33,553 bases of DNA from the NCBI GenBank assembly GCA_035720425.1, contig DASTOB010000010.1, positions 1 through 33,553 of the forward strand. The letters run 5' to 3'. A program made the position numbers and the translations under genes. This DNA is from DASTOB01 sp035720425 (GTDB lineage: Bacteria > Chloroflexota > Limnocylindria > Limnocylindrales > CSP1-4). The first letter of the stretch is position 1. The number at the start of each line of letters is the position of its first letter. Under the pieces are notes generated by a model, which was not told where the DNA came from, ran no database searches, and saw nothing but the letters and a program-made list of their open reading frames with translations. This document shows positions 1-8,254 of this stretch, in pieces.

Positions 1-632
1 TGGAGCAGGGCGGTCATCTGCTCGATCCGCAGGCTCTCCCGGAACGTGACCGGCACGACGGTGATCACGATCCGGTTTTCGATCAGGCCGGTGATGACCT
101 CGTCGGGCGTCATGTTCCGCCGTAACGCGAAGTTGCCGGCCTGGAGCTCCGGCAATAGCTCTCGTTGCGTGGCGAGGAACAGGAATGCGCGGGCGTCCTT
201 GATGAGTCCGGCCTCGACGAGCCGGCGGGACAGGCTGCCGATCGTGTCGCCCTCGAGGACGGCGAATTCCACGTCGCTCGGGTCGTCGCTCGCGGGATCG
301 GTCAGGAGCGGCCCGAGATCCTCCCGGATGAGCCCGGCGATGAGCGCGATGTCGAACGAGCCGGGGTTCTTGTAGGCCCAGTCGAGGACCGCCCCACCGA
401 CGAGCGGTCGAAGGACGGTGATCGTGCCGAGGAGCACGATGCCGGCGAGGACGAGGGTGAACACGAGGAAGCGAATCGCCCCGCCCGCGCCTCCGCTTCC
501 GCCCGTCGGGCGTCGCCGGCGCGGCGGCTCCCACGGGTCGCGCCGCGGTCGGTAGTCGTCGTACGTGCCCGGGTCAGCCGGTCGAGCCTGGGTCCGGTCG
601 TCGCGCGGCCCGGCGCCGCCTCGAATCGTCAT
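1..632 (-). CDS. mltG: Endolytic transglycosylase MltG, N-terminal part (cut by window edge)
   Basis: MltG cleaves nascent peptidoglycan glycan strands at the outer face of the membrane and sets glycan length. About 210 residues are visible. A basic, Pro/Arg-rich cytoplasmic N-terminus is followed by one membrane segment (around RFLVFTLVLAGIVLLG, residues 53-70) and a LysM-like region with the family pattern FAVLEGDTIGSLSRRL, AGNFALRRNMTPDEVI and TFRESLRIEQM. The catalytic YceG domain with its Glu lies beyond base 1 and cannot be checked. The ATG at 632 overlaps the ruvX stop by 4 bp (ATGA), which supports the start and implies translational coupling. The ruvX-mltG order is common in Gram-positive-type bacteria and Chloroflexota. 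The product identity is well supported; only completeness is unknown. Confidence 0.88.
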   Translation of the reverse strand, partial: MTIRGGAGPRDDRTQARPADPGTYDDYRPRRDPWEPPRRRRPTGGSGGAGGAIRFLVFTLVLAGIVLLGTITVLRPLVGGAVLDWAYKNPGSFDIALIAGLIREDLGPLLTDPASDDPSDVEFAVLEGDTIGSLSRRLVEAGLIKDARAFLFLATQRELLPELQAGNFALRRNMTPDEVITGLIENRIVITVVPVTFRESLRIEQMTALL

Positions 633-1129
633 CTGGCCTCCGATTGTGCGGCCGCGGCGGCCGATCGTGCATCCGCAGCCGCCGATCGTGCATCGAGCTC
701 GTCCTGGAGGAGGATCGCCGCCGCCTCGCGATCCACCCGCGCGCGGTACGCGTCGCGCTGCGTCTTCGTCGGCGGGCCGCCGGACCGGCCGCGGCGCATC
801 GGTCCCAGGCGCTGCTCGGCAAGGTGACTCGTGAGCCGCTCGTCGCGCAGCGAGACCGGCAGGCCCACGAGCGCTCCAAGGGACGCCGCCCAGGTGCGCG
901 CCGCCTCCGCCATCGGCCCTTCCCCACCCGACGCCTCGAGCGGCAGACCAACGACGAGCTCATCGACGTGGTGCTCCTCGACGACCCCACGGAGGGTCGC
1001 GGCATCGTCGGCGTCGCTTCGGCCGCGCCGGACGGTGGCCAGCGGCTGGGCCAGGCCAACCTCCGTGTCGGCGAGCGCCAGTCCGATCCGGCGTTCGCCG
1101 AGATCGATCCCGAGCAGGCGCGGGCTCAC
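629..1129 (-). CDS. ruvX: Putative pre-16S rRNA nuclease / Holliday junction resolvase-like RuvX (YqgF)
   Basis: RuvX/YqgF is an RNase H-fold nuclease involved in pre-16S rRNA 5' maturation and proposed Holliday-junction resolution. The 166-residue product begins SPRLLGIDLGERRIGLALAD after a GTG, the classic first strand with the metal-binding Asp. It continues with VVGLPLEASG and SLRDERLTSHLAEQRL, and has a late Asp in the RVDREAAAILLQDEL helix. The frame is open further upstream to 1291, but the start GTG at 1129 places the conserved strand at the N-terminus and overlaps the upstream stop by 4 bp (GTGA). The C-terminal tail carries Ala-rich repeats (DARSAAA twice), encoded by a roughly 24-bp repeat at about 660-700. 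It lies in one operon with the baseplate-J-like gene and mltG. Confidence 0.9.
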   Translation of the reverse strand: MSPRLLGIDLGERRIGLALADTEVGLAQPLATVRRGRSDADDAATLRGVVEEHHVDELVVGLPLEASGGEGPMAEAARTWAASLGALVGLPVSLRDERLTSHLAEQRLGPMRRGRSGGPPTKTQRDAYRARVDREAAAILLQDELDARSAAADARSAAAAAQSEAR

Positions 1130-3033
1130 GGCGCCACCGATTCCGCTGCGCCGGACGGCGCTTCCGTCGGGGCGACCGACGGCGGGGCGGTCGGCGCGGC
1201 CGATGGACGTGGCGAGACCGACGGCGCCGCAGCGGAGTCGTCGACGACGAGGCTGAGCCGCGCGTCGAGCGTGGGAATCGCGGTCACCCATTCCGGCCAG
1301 ACGTCGATGTCGACCTGTCCGTAGCGCTCGAGGATCGACCGCGCCTGGTGGATCGGCCGCCCCTTCACCTCCGCGACCAGTTGCGCCGCATCGAGCACGA
1401 GGACCTGGACCGCCTCCGCCGACACCGGGAAGAGCACGGTCGCACCGTCGACCGTCGGCGCCCCGACGGCGATCTCGATCGATTCCTCGACGAGCCGGTG
1501 ATCCGCATCAACGGCCGCCCGAATCCGCGTCCGCGCGAGGGCCTCGAGGGGCGAGTCGTCGACGGCGGTCACCGCTCCCTCGGCGGTGAGGCCGAGGTCG
1601 AACGTCGCCGCCTCCTGGCCGACGAGCGTGGCCGGATCGACCGACGGGGTCGATTCCCCGAGGGCCCGGGTCGCGGCGAAGAGCGTGGTACCGGGCGGTG
1701 TCGTCGCCGGATCGGCGAGGCGCGCCTCGAACTGCGCCGCGAGCTCCGCGCCGAGATCGGCCAGTGCCGCGTCGACGTCGGCCTGCTCGACGCGCGGGAA
1801 CTCCGTCCTCGTTCCGCCAGATGTCGCCTCGGGGTTCGTGACGCTGATGAGGAACTGGCGGATGTCGTCGGACAGCTCCGTGATCGTGCCGGCGGCGACG
1901 TTGCCGCCCGGGCCGGCGACCTGGGCATCGACCGCCACCGTGGCAGACGTCGGTCCGGTCACGAACGAGGCACGCTCGACCGTAACGGCCTCGCGGGTGG
2001 AGAACGCCGTGCCCGCCTGCGTCGACACGCGGGTGCCGGCCGGGATCGTGACCGGCACGAACGTGTTCTCGCTCGTGAATCGCACGACGCCGCTCGCCCG
2101 GGTCTCCTCGACCCGGACCCCGGTGGCGGGGAACGTGCCGGTGACGCCGAGCGGGATCGTCAGCCGTTCGGCGGGTACGACGCCGGCCGTGGCGTCCGGC
2201 GCCGTGACCGCCGGATCGGCGCGCACCTCGAACGAGACCGGGACGACGGCATCCACGCGCGGGCTGACCCGAATCGTGGCAGTCGGCAGGAACACGTAGG
2301 CGCTCACGCCGCCGACGACGATCACGGCGGCGAGCAGCGCCGCACCCACGAGCATTGCCGGACGCGAGAAGCCGCGCCGGGGTCCGACCACCCGGATCGA
2401 CCCGGACCGGGGAAGGCCCGCTTCCGGCTTCGCGGAAGGGGCGGTCGCCGGGGGCCCGCTCGCCTGCGACGGCCCGCTCGCCGGGGGCGGCGGGATGACG
2501 ACGGTCGCATCGAGGTCCGACGGCGGACCGACGGCGGGCTGGGCCGACGTCCGGTCCGACGGAAGGGACGACGGGCCGGCGTCCGGCACAGGCCGAGCCT
2601 GACTTCTGGAACGCGACGTCGGAGCCGCCGCCTCCGGGGTCTCGGGCGCGTCGGTCGATCCCTCGTTGCTCGGATGTGCGTCCCGCGCATCGGCCGGTGC
2701 CGCCGTTGCGCCCGGTGCCGCCGTTGCGCCCGGTGCCCCCTTCGGCTCGCCGGCGCCGCCCCCAGCGGCCGTTTCGTAGTCCCCGACACTCGCGTGGACC
2801 GGCAGACCGGCCGACCCCGCAAGGGCGCGCGTCGCCGCATCGGCCGACACGATCGTCAGGTCGCGGCCGCGCGTCTGGGCCTCGCGGGCGAGGAGCCGGA
2901 AGTTGATCCGCGACGTGGCCAGGCGCGACCCGTTCGGCACGACGAGCGCCACCTGCCGCTCGCCGGCCGCGCGGACACGGGCCGCGGCGGAGGTGATCTC
3001 GTCGTCGACGTCGAGGTAGACGATGGTAGCCAT
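1126..3033 (-). CDS. Membrane-anchored baseplate J/gp47-like domain protein
   Basis: A 635-residue protein with four parts. Residues 1-87 form a Rossmann-like alpha/beta region (VYLDVDDEITSAA, VALVVPNGSRLATSRINFRLL, LTIVSADAATRALA). Residues 88-220 are a low-complexity Ala/Pro/Gly/Ser linker. One membrane segment spans about 227-249. The outside part starts with PTATIRVSPR and contains a baseplate-J-like stretch around 300-400 (ASGVVRFTSENTFVPVTIPA, GTRVSTQAGTAFSTREAVTV, VAGPGGNVAAGTI). The C-terminus is again Pro/Ala-rich. Family members of this architecture are annotated in Chloroflexota and Actinomycetota as 'baseplate J/gp47 family', but their role is unknown. No phage or contractile-tail genes lie nearby, so a cell-envelope role is more likely than a tail role. 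It follows the FtsA/PilM-like gene by 21 bp and overlaps ruvX. Confidence 0.75.
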   Translation of the reverse strand: MATIVYLDVDDEITSAAARVRAAGERQVALVVPNGSRLATSRINFRLLAREAQTRGRDLTIVSADAATRALAGSAGLPVHASVGDYETAAGGGAGEPKGAPGATAAPGATAAPADARDAHPSNEGSTDAPETPEAAAPTSRSRSQARPVPDAGPSSLPSDRTSAQPAVGPPSDLDATVVIPPPPASGPSQASGPPATAPSAKPEAGLPRSGSIRVVGPRRGFSRPAMLVGAALLAAVIVVGGVSAYVFLPTATIRVSPRVDAVVPVSFEVRADPAVTAPDATAGVVPAERLTIPLGVTGTFPATGVRVEETRASGVVRFTSENTFVPVTIPAGTRVSTQAGTAFSTREAVTVERASFVTGPTSATVAVDAQVAGPGGNVAAGTITELSDDIRQFLISVTNPEATSGGTRTEFPRVEQADVDAALADLGAELAAQFEARLADPATTPPGTTLFAATRALGESTPSVDPATLVGQEAATFDLGLTAEGAVTAVDDSPLEALARTRIRAAVDADHRLVEESIEIAVGAPTVDGATVLFPVSAEAVQVLVLDAAQLVAEVKGRPIHQARSILERYGQVDIDVWPEWVTAIPTLDARLSLVVDDSAAAPSVSPRPSAAPTAPPSVAPTEAPSGAAESVAP

Positions 3034-3041
3034 CGTGCCCG

Positions 3042-3047
3042 AGCCTA
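3042..3047 (-). promoter_or_regulatory. Putative -10 element (TAGGCT) for the baseplate-J-like gene
   Basis: On the minus strand TAGGCT lies 8 nt before the ATG at 3033, a spacing that would start transcription at or next to the start codon. It sits in the 21-bp gap after the FtsA-like gene. No clear -35 is seen. Confidence 0.35.
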
Positions 3048-3054
3048 CCCCGAC

Positions 3055-4317
3055 CTAGACCTTCATCGCCCGGAGCACCCGTCGGAGCGCCACGTCGAGC
3101 GGGTCCTCCGTCGTTTGGAGGTCGATCGCCTGGTATGCGAGGCCGAGTGGCGTCACGTCCTGCTGATCGACGAGCAGGCCGGTCGCGTCGGAGATCGCCT
3201 CGACCTGGTCCGGTGCCATGACCGTGACCTCCGGCGGTCGTGCGAAGGGCAGGCGCTTCCAGAACCGCTCCGCGCCGAGCGCGCCGGCGATCTCCGGCAG
3301 GCGCGAACCGCCGCCACACAGGTAGATCCGGCCCGGGAGCAGGTCGCCCACGGCGAGCTCCTCCATGACCAGCTCGACCCCGGCCGACCAGACCTCGACG
3401 TCCTCCGCCACGATCGAGGCGACGTCGGCCCGGCGGTCGATCGCCATGCCGCGCGCATAGTCCACCTTGAGCGCCTCCGCCCGGGGGAACGGCAGCTCGC
3501 AGCGGTCGGCGATCGACTTCGTGAACGCCCGACCGCCGAGGGCGAACATGCGCGTGCCCTCGATGCCGCCCTGGCGGACGAGTGCGACGTCGGTCGTTCC
3601 GCCACCGACGTCGACGAACAGTGCGCCGGCCTGGCGGACCTGCTCGTCGCTCAGGACGCGCGCGACGGCGTACGGCTCCGCCACGATCTCGAGCAGTTCG
3701 AGATCGAGCTGGCTGGCGACGCTCTGGAGCGCACCGAGGTGGACGAGCGGGGCAAACGCGTTGAAGATCGCGATCTTCACGTGGCGACCCTGGAAGCCGA
3801 CCGGGTTGGTCAGCGCGTAGCCATCGATCGCGGCGCCGGTCACGGCCGCGTGGACGAGCCGCACGTCGACGTGCGGAAGGCCGGTCTCCCACGTGATCGC
3901 CCGCTCCGCCTCGCGGAGCGCCTCGCGCTGGACGCCGTCGATGAGCTTCTGGAGCTCCGCCTCCGAGATCGGAACGTCCGGCCGCCGCCGTTCCTGGCTG
4001 TGGGTCGTCGTGAACCCCTTGACGAGCTCACCGGCGATGCCGATGACGACCTGGGTCGGCCGGAAGCCGGCCATCTCCTCCGCCTCCTGGAGGGCGACCG
4101 AGCAGTTGTCGACCACGGCGGCGATGTCGGCGACGGTGCCCGACTGCATGTGGCTGAGGCCCTGGCGCTTGCGACCGACGCCCCGCACGATGCCGCGGCC
4201 GTGCTCGTCGATCTCGAACACGAGCGCCTTGGCGAACTCCGTCCCGATGTCGAGCGCCGTGCAGGCCGCCGGAGCGGGGCCCGAGTCGCGCTGCCAGATC
4301 CGGTGCCAGAAGGCCAT
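3055..4317 (-). CDS. FtsA/PilM-family actin-like ATPase
   Basis: A 420-residue protein with the actin/HSP70 ATPase fold. Phosphate-1 is ALDIGTEFAKA (residues 21-31), phosphate-2 is FVDVGGGTTDVALV (234-247), and a late adenosine-type motif reads IYLCGGGSRLPEI (about 335-347). An insert of about 80-150 residues matches the SHS2/1C region of FtsA (VVIGIAGELVKGFTT). FtsA tethers FtsZ at the septum, and PilM is the cytoplasmic part of type IV pilus machinery. No FtsZ or pilus genes are visible, and the C-terminus (LRRVLRAMKV) could be a short amphipathic membrane tether, so the sub-family is open. The gene sits 4 bp downstream of the membrane-protein gene and 21 bp upstream of the baseplate-J-like gene. 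This suggests that the ATPase and the TM protein work together. Confidence 0.8.
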   Translation of the reverse strand: MAFWHRIWQRDSGPAPAACTALDIGTEFAKALVFEIDEHGRGIVRGVGRKRQGLSHMQSGTVADIAAVVDNCSVALQEAEEMAGFRPTQVVIGIAGELVKGFTTTHSQERRRPDVPISEAELQKLIDGVQREALREAERAITWETGLPHVDVRLVHAAVTGAAIDGYALTNPVGFQGRHVKIAIFNAFAPLVHLGALQSVASQLDLELLEIVAEPYAVARVLSDEQVRQAGALFVDVGGGTTDVALVRQGGIEGTRMFALGGRAFTKSIADRCELPFPRAEALKVDYARGMAIDRRADVASIVAEDVEVWSAGVELVMEELAVGDLLPGRIYLCGGGSRLPEIAGALGAERFWKRLPFARPPEVTVMAPDQVEAISDATGLLVDQQDVTPLGLAYQAIDLQTTEDPLDVALRRVLRAMKV

Positions 4318-4321
4318 CGGC

Positions 4322-4909
4322 TCAGGCGTTCCAGTACGGCACGAAGAGGTCGCCGGTCACGAGGCGAACACCGAGGGTCGCGAGGAATGCGGTCGACCCG
4401 ACGAGGAGCAGGACGCCGCCGAGCGCCGACAGCGGGTGCCGCTCGTTGCCGACGGCGAAGCCGTAGCCGGTGGCGAGGAATCCGAAACCCGCGAGGATGG
4501 CCGATGCGGAGAGCACCTCGCCGAGGGCCCGGAAGCCGACCGCGCCAACGAGGACGTACCACAGCCCGACGAACGCACCTGCGCCGAGTACCCGGCCTTT
4601 TGTCTGCTCATACGTTACCCGCCCGATCACGAGCAAGGCCTGGTACCACGCCGCGACGAGCATGGCGACGATCCCGATCGCCGCGACCGCCAGCGCGTAC
4701 GCACTCGGGAACGGCTGCTCCCGTGACTCGATCACGGCGACGAGGAGCGCGACCGGGATCATCGCGAGCATGAGCACGACGCTCGCCGCGTCGTTGATCG
4801 TGCCCCAGGGTTGGCCGCGGGTGAAGAACAGGACGAGCGCGACGGCGCCGAACACGGTCGCGCCGGCGGCGAGGAGCGCGCTCCAGCCGGCGACGAACTC
4901 CGGGGTCAT
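4322..4909 (-). CDS. Multi-pass membrane protein downstream of alaS
   Basis: A 195-residue hydrophobic protein with five or six likely membrane helices (for example WSALLAAGATVFGAVALVLF, ASVVLMLAMIPVALLVAVI, YALAVAAIGIVAMLVAAWY, VGLWYVLVGAVGFRAL, ALGGVLLLVGSTAFLATLG). No catalytic or transport motif is recognisable and I cannot assign a family. The ATG at 4909 overlaps the alaS stop by 4 bp (ATGA), and the next gene starts 4 bp after its stop, so it is co-translated with alaS and the FtsA/PilM-like gene. The coding frame stays open far upstream only because of high GC. Confidence 0.8.
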   Translation of the reverse strand: MTPEFVAGWSALLAAGATVFGAVALVLFFTRGQPWGTINDAASVVLMLAMIPVALLVAVIESREQPFPSAYALAVAAIGIVAMLVAAWYQALLVIGRVTYEQTKGRVLGAGAFVGLWYVLVGAVGFRALGEVLSASAILAGFGFLATGYGFAVGNERHPLSALGGVLLLVGSTAFLATLGVRLVTGDLFVPYWNA

Positions 4910-7713
4910 GCGCCCTCCCCGGCGTCCCCAGCGAGGTCCCCGATGCGCGACGCGAGTGCCGCCCGGACCGTCGCGAGCGCGTCGGCCAGACCCTCGCGGC
5001 GGGTTCCCTTGCCCTGCGCCATCTCGGGCCGCCCGCCGCCCTTGCCGTCGATCGCCCCGACCGCAGCGCGAACGAGGTCCCCGGCCGCGATCCCGCGCCC
5101 AACGAGGTCGTCGCTGACGGTCACGAAGACCTGCGGCTCGTCGGCGTCGAGTCCGAGCGCGACGACGCCGGAGCCGAGCACGCTCCGGACATCCTTCGCG
5201 GCACCTTTCAGGGCGTCGATCGACTCGAACGGGCCGGCGTACAGGACGAGACGCACGCCGGGCGCGATCTCCTGCGCGAGGCCCGCGAGCTCGCCTGGTT
5301 TCGGCACGCCGGACCCCCCGGCGCGTAGCCGCCGGCGCGTCTCGCGGAGCTCGTCCTGGAGCGCGGCGATCCGCTCCGGCACCGCCTCCGGAGTCTGGAC
5401 GCCGAGCGCCTCCGCCGCCCGGTCGAGGGTGGCGACCCGTTCGCGCAGGTACGCGTCCGCGCCAGCGCCGGTGAGCGCCTCGATCCGGCGCATGCCGGTA
5501 CCGATGCTCCGCTCGCCGGTGATGACGAACCCGCCGATCTGCCCGGTCGCGCGGCAATGGGTCCCGCCGCACAGCTCGAAGCTGTAGTCCGCGACGCGAA
5601 TCGTCCGGACCGTCTCGCCGTACTTCTCGTCGAAGAACGCGTCGGCGCCTTCCTCGATCGCCTGGGCCATCGGCATGAATGCGATCGAGACGGGCCGGTC
5701 GTCGCGAATGATTCGCCGGACCTCGTCCTCGATCGCCCGGAGCTCGTCGTGCGTGAGCGCCCGATCGAACGGGAAGTCGAAGCGGAGGTAGTCCGGCGTC
5801 ACGAGCGAGCCGGCCTGGCGCGCCCGCTCCCCGACCATGTTGCGCAGCGCGCGGTGGAGGAGATGCGTGCCCGTGTGGTTGCGCATCGTATGGGCGCGTC
5901 GGTCCGCGTCGACCTCCGCGCCGAGCGATTCCCCGACCCGGACGCGGCCCCGCAGGACTCCCCGATGGACGAACAGCCCACCGACCGGCTTCTGCGTGTC
6001 CTCCACGTTGAAGACGACGCTGCCGTCGGCGGCGCGGAGCACCCCGCGGTCGCCGATCTGGCCGCCACCCTCGGCGTAGAACGGAGTCCGATCGAGGACG
6101 ATCTCGGCCGCGGCGCCCGCCTCCGTGCGGAGCTCCTCGTCGCCCTTGGCCGCGAGGTCGTCGTACTCGATGCCGTCGCGCAGGATCGCGACGACGCGTG
6201 CCTCGGCGGTCGTCGTCTCGTAGCCGAGGAACGGGGTGTCGCCGGCCCGCGCCTGGATCGCCTGGTAGAGCGCGGTCTGCTCGGCGTGGCGGGCGAGCTC
6301 CGCCTTCTTGCCACTCCGGCTCCGCACCCGCTGTTCGGCCAGCGCCTCCTCGAAGCCGGCCCGGTCGACCCGGACCCCGTATTCGGCCGCCAGCTCGACC
6401 GTCAGGTCGATCGGAAAGCCGAACGTATCGTGGAGTCGGAACGCGACGTCGCCCCCGAGGACGGGCGCGTCGGCCTGGAGGTCCTCGGCGCGCTGGCCGA
6501 TCGTCCGATCCGCCGAGGTGAGCGGGATGAGCGCCTCCTCGAGGAGATCGGTCCCGGCCTCGAGCGTGCGCACGAACTGCCCTTCCTCGCGAACGATCGC
6601 GCCGACGATCTCCGGGCGACGTTCCTCGAGGTATGGGTAGGCCGCTCGCATGACGTCGATGACGATCGCGGCCGCATCGGCCATGAACGGCTCGCGACGC
6701 CCGAGCAGCCGTCCATGCCGGACGGCGCGACGGAGGATCCGGCGGAGCACGTAGCCGCGCCCCTCGTTCGAGGGCAGCACCCCGTCCGCGATGAGGAACG
6801 TCACCGCCCGGGAGTGATCGGCGATGACCTGGTAGCTGAACCGCTCCTGCTCGAACGCATCGGGATCGTGGCCGAGCAGCTCCCGCATTCGGTCGTGGAT
6901 CGGCGTGAACAGGTCCGTGTCGTAGTTCGTCGGCACCTGCTGGAGGACCGACGCGAGCCGCTCGAGCCCCAGCCCCGTGTCGACGCTCGTGAACGGCAGA
7001 GGCACGCGGCCATCCGGACGCTGGTCGAACTCCATGAACACGAGGTTCCAGATCTCGAGCCAGCGCGGGCACGTCTCCGAGTGGTCCGGCACGCAGCCGG
7101 GACCCTCCCAGAACTCCTCCCCGCGATCGAAGTGGATCTCGCTGCACGGGCCGCACGGTCCCGTCTCGGCCATCCGCCAGAAGTTCTTGTCGTCGCCCGC
7201 GTCGACGTTGCCCCAGCGAGCCATGCGCTCCTCTGGCAGGCCGATCTCGTCGCGCCACACCCGCCACGCCACGTCGTCATCGGTGTACGTCGTCGCGCCG
7301 AGCCGCTCACCGGGAATCCCGAGGTCCTTCGTGAGGAACTCCCACGCCCAGTGGATCGCCTCTTGCTTGAAGTAGTCGCCGAACGACCAGTTGCCGAGCA
7401 TCTCGAACATCGTGTGGTGGCGCGGCGTCCGCCCCACTTCCTCGAAGTCGTTGTGCTTGCCGGCGACGCGCAGGCAGCGCTGGTAGTCGACGGCTCGGTT
7501 GTAGCTCCGCGTCTCCGCGCCGGTCAGGACGTCCTTGAACTGGACCATCCCGGAGTTCGTGAAGAGCAGCGTCTGATCGCCCGCCGGCACGAGGCTGGCA
7601 GACGGCACTGCGGTGTGACCGCGCGCAACGAAGAAGTCGACGAACCGGCTGCGGATCTCGGCGGCGGGCAGCGCGGTGATCCGCGGGTCCTTCTTCACGG
7701 TGGGGGTCGGCAT
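4906..7713 (-). CDS. alaS: Alanyl-tRNA synthetase
   Basis: AlaRS charges tRNA-Ala. The 935-residue product has the class II catalytic core with the signature runs TLLFTNSGMVQFKDVL (residues 48-63), RCLRVAGKHNDFEEVGRT (79-96) and HHTMFEMLGNWSFGDYF (99-115). The editing domain has the zinc-ligand motif HTGTHLLH near residues 609-617 and CGGTHC near 714. The C-terminal region ends with a DHHA1-like part (GGGRPEMAQGKG). The length is slightly above the usual roughly 875 residues. The frame is open upstream to 8217, but the ATG at 7713 gives the normal N-terminus, and a TACCAT hexamer lies 8 nt before it. The gene overlaps the downstream membrane-protein gene by 4 bp. Confidence 0.97.
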   Translation of the reverse strand: MPTPTVKKDPRITALPAAEIRSRFVDFFVARGHTAVPSASLVPAGDQTLLFTNSGMVQFKDVLTGAETRSYNRAVDYQRCLRVAGKHNDFEEVGRTPRHHTMFEMLGNWSFGDYFKQEAIHWAWEFLTKDLGIPGERLGATTYTDDDVAWRVWRDEIGLPEERMARWGNVDAGDDKNFWRMAETGPCGPCSEIHFDRGEEFWEGPGCVPDHSETCPRWLEIWNLVFMEFDQRPDGRVPLPFTSVDTGLGLERLASVLQQVPTNYDTDLFTPIHDRMRELLGHDPDAFEQERFSYQVIADHSRAVTFLIADGVLPSNEGRGYVLRRILRRAVRHGRLLGRREPFMADAAAIVIDVMRAAYPYLEERRPEIVGAIVREEGQFVRTLEAGTDLLEEALIPLTSADRTIGQRAEDLQADAPVLGGDVAFRLHDTFGFPIDLTVELAAEYGVRVDRAGFEEALAEQRVRSRSGKKAELARHAEQTALYQAIQARAGDTPFLGYETTTAEARVVAILRDGIEYDDLAAKGDEELRTEAGAAAEIVLDRTPFYAEGGGQIGDRGVLRAADGSVVFNVEDTQKPVGGLFVHRGVLRGRVRVGESLGAEVDADRRAHTMRNHTGTHLLHRALRNMVGERARQAGSLVTPDYLRFDFPFDRALTHDELRAIEDEVRRIIRDDRPVSIAFMPMAQAIEEGADAFFDEKYGETVRTIRVADYSFELCGGTHCRATGQIGGFVITGERSIGTGMRRIEALTGAGADAYLRERVATLDRAAEALGVQTPEAVPERIAALQDELRETRRRLRAGGSGVPKPGELAGLAQEIAPGVRLVLYAGPFESIDALKGAAKDVRSVLGSGVVALGLDADEPQVFVTVSDDLVGRGIAAGDLVRAAVGAIDGKGGGRPEMAQGKGTRREGLADALATVRAALASRIGDLAGDAGEGA

Positions 7714-7721
7714 CGGCCGCA

Positions 7722-7727
7722 ATGGTA
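7722..7727 (-). promoter_or_regulatory. Putative -10 element (TACCAT) for alaS
   Basis: TACCAT on the minus strand ends 8 nt before the alaS ATG at 7713, with no Shine-Dalgarno sequence between. This fits a leaderless or nearly leaderless transcript. It lies in the 62-bp gap behind the 66-residue ORF. Confidence 0.4.
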
Positions 7728-7775
7728 GCGGACCATGCCGTCCGGCCGGACTGGCCGGTCCGCAGGTGCGCTCGG

Positions 7776-7976
7776 TCAGCCCGCGTGTTCCGCCGGTGCG
7801 GAAGCCGGCATCGGCGTCGGCGGCTTGCTCGCCGTGGTCGCCACGCGACGACGCCGGCCGACGAGCAGCGATCCGGCGATCGCGGCACCGACGAGCGCGC
7901 CGACGGTCAGGCCGCGCAGGAAGGTCGAGGCCGGAGGAATGGGGCGGGGTCGAGCCACGTCCGTTGTCCCCGGCAT
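7776..7976 (-). CDS. Small single-pass membrane protein (66 aa)
   Basis: A short ORF starting MPGTTDVARPRPIPP with one membrane helix (FLRGLTVGALVGAAIAGSLL, about residues 19-38), followed by a basic stop-transfer stretch (VGRRRR) and a Pro/Ala-rich tail. The positive-inside rule would put the C-terminus in the cytoplasm. The start ATG at 7976 is only 2 bp after the stop of the upstream membrane protein, which supports co-translation. No family is recognised. Small size makes the call less certain than for its neighbours, but the tight spacing between mnmA and alaS argues that it is real. Confidence 0.6.
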   Translation of the reverse strand: MPGTTDVARPRPIPPASTFLRGLTVGALVGAAIAGSLLVGRRRRVATTASKPPTPMPASAPAEHAG

Positions 7977-7978
7977 GG

Positions 7979-8254
7979 CTACACTCCCCGCCGGGCGGGA
8001 CCGAGGATGGCGACGAGTGCCACGAGCGCGATCCCGAGCCAGGCCAGCGCGGAGGCGGCGACGAGACGGAAGTCGCCGATGAGGAGCAGGTCGATGCCGA
8101 GCCGCGAGCCGAGGGCATCGCCGGCCCACGCGCCGAGCGTCGCGGCGACGAGGAGGAGCGGCAGCTGTCCGCCGGCGCTGCCGCGGATGAGCACGAACAG
8201 CCCGGTGTGGAAGACACCGACGAGGACGGCGAGAATCGGCGCCGGGCCGATCAC
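7979..8254 (-). CDS. Small membrane protein (91 aa), coupled to mnmA
   Basis: A 91-residue protein with three likely membrane helices (APILAVLVGVFHTGLFVLI, LLLVAATLGAWAGDALG, ALAWLGIALVALVAILG) and almost no soluble part. The start GTG at 8254 overlaps the mnmA TGA by 4 bp (GTGA), which decides the start over longer in-frame alternatives. A GAWAGDALGSRLG turn between helices 2 and 3 recalls small TVP38-type or DUF-family integral proteins, but I do not assign a function. It precedes the 66-residue membrane protein by 2 bp, so the two could act as a pair. Confidence 0.72.
   Translation of the reverse strand: MIGPAPILAVLVGVFHTGLFVLIRGSAGGQLPLLLVAATLGAWAGDALGSRLGIDLLLIGDFRLVAASALAWLGIALVALVAILGPARRGV

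Noticed and set aside
1348..4773. Very long open frame on the plus strand across the baseplate-J-like and FtsA-like genes
   Set aside because: The product is Arg/Asp/Gly-rich nonsense without domains. It is the antisense shadow of two clear minus-strand genes in a GC-rich genome.
5557..7728. Long plus-strand frame opposite alaS
   Set aside because: The minus strand encodes a complete alanyl-tRNA synthetase with all motifs; the plus frame has no recognisable protein.
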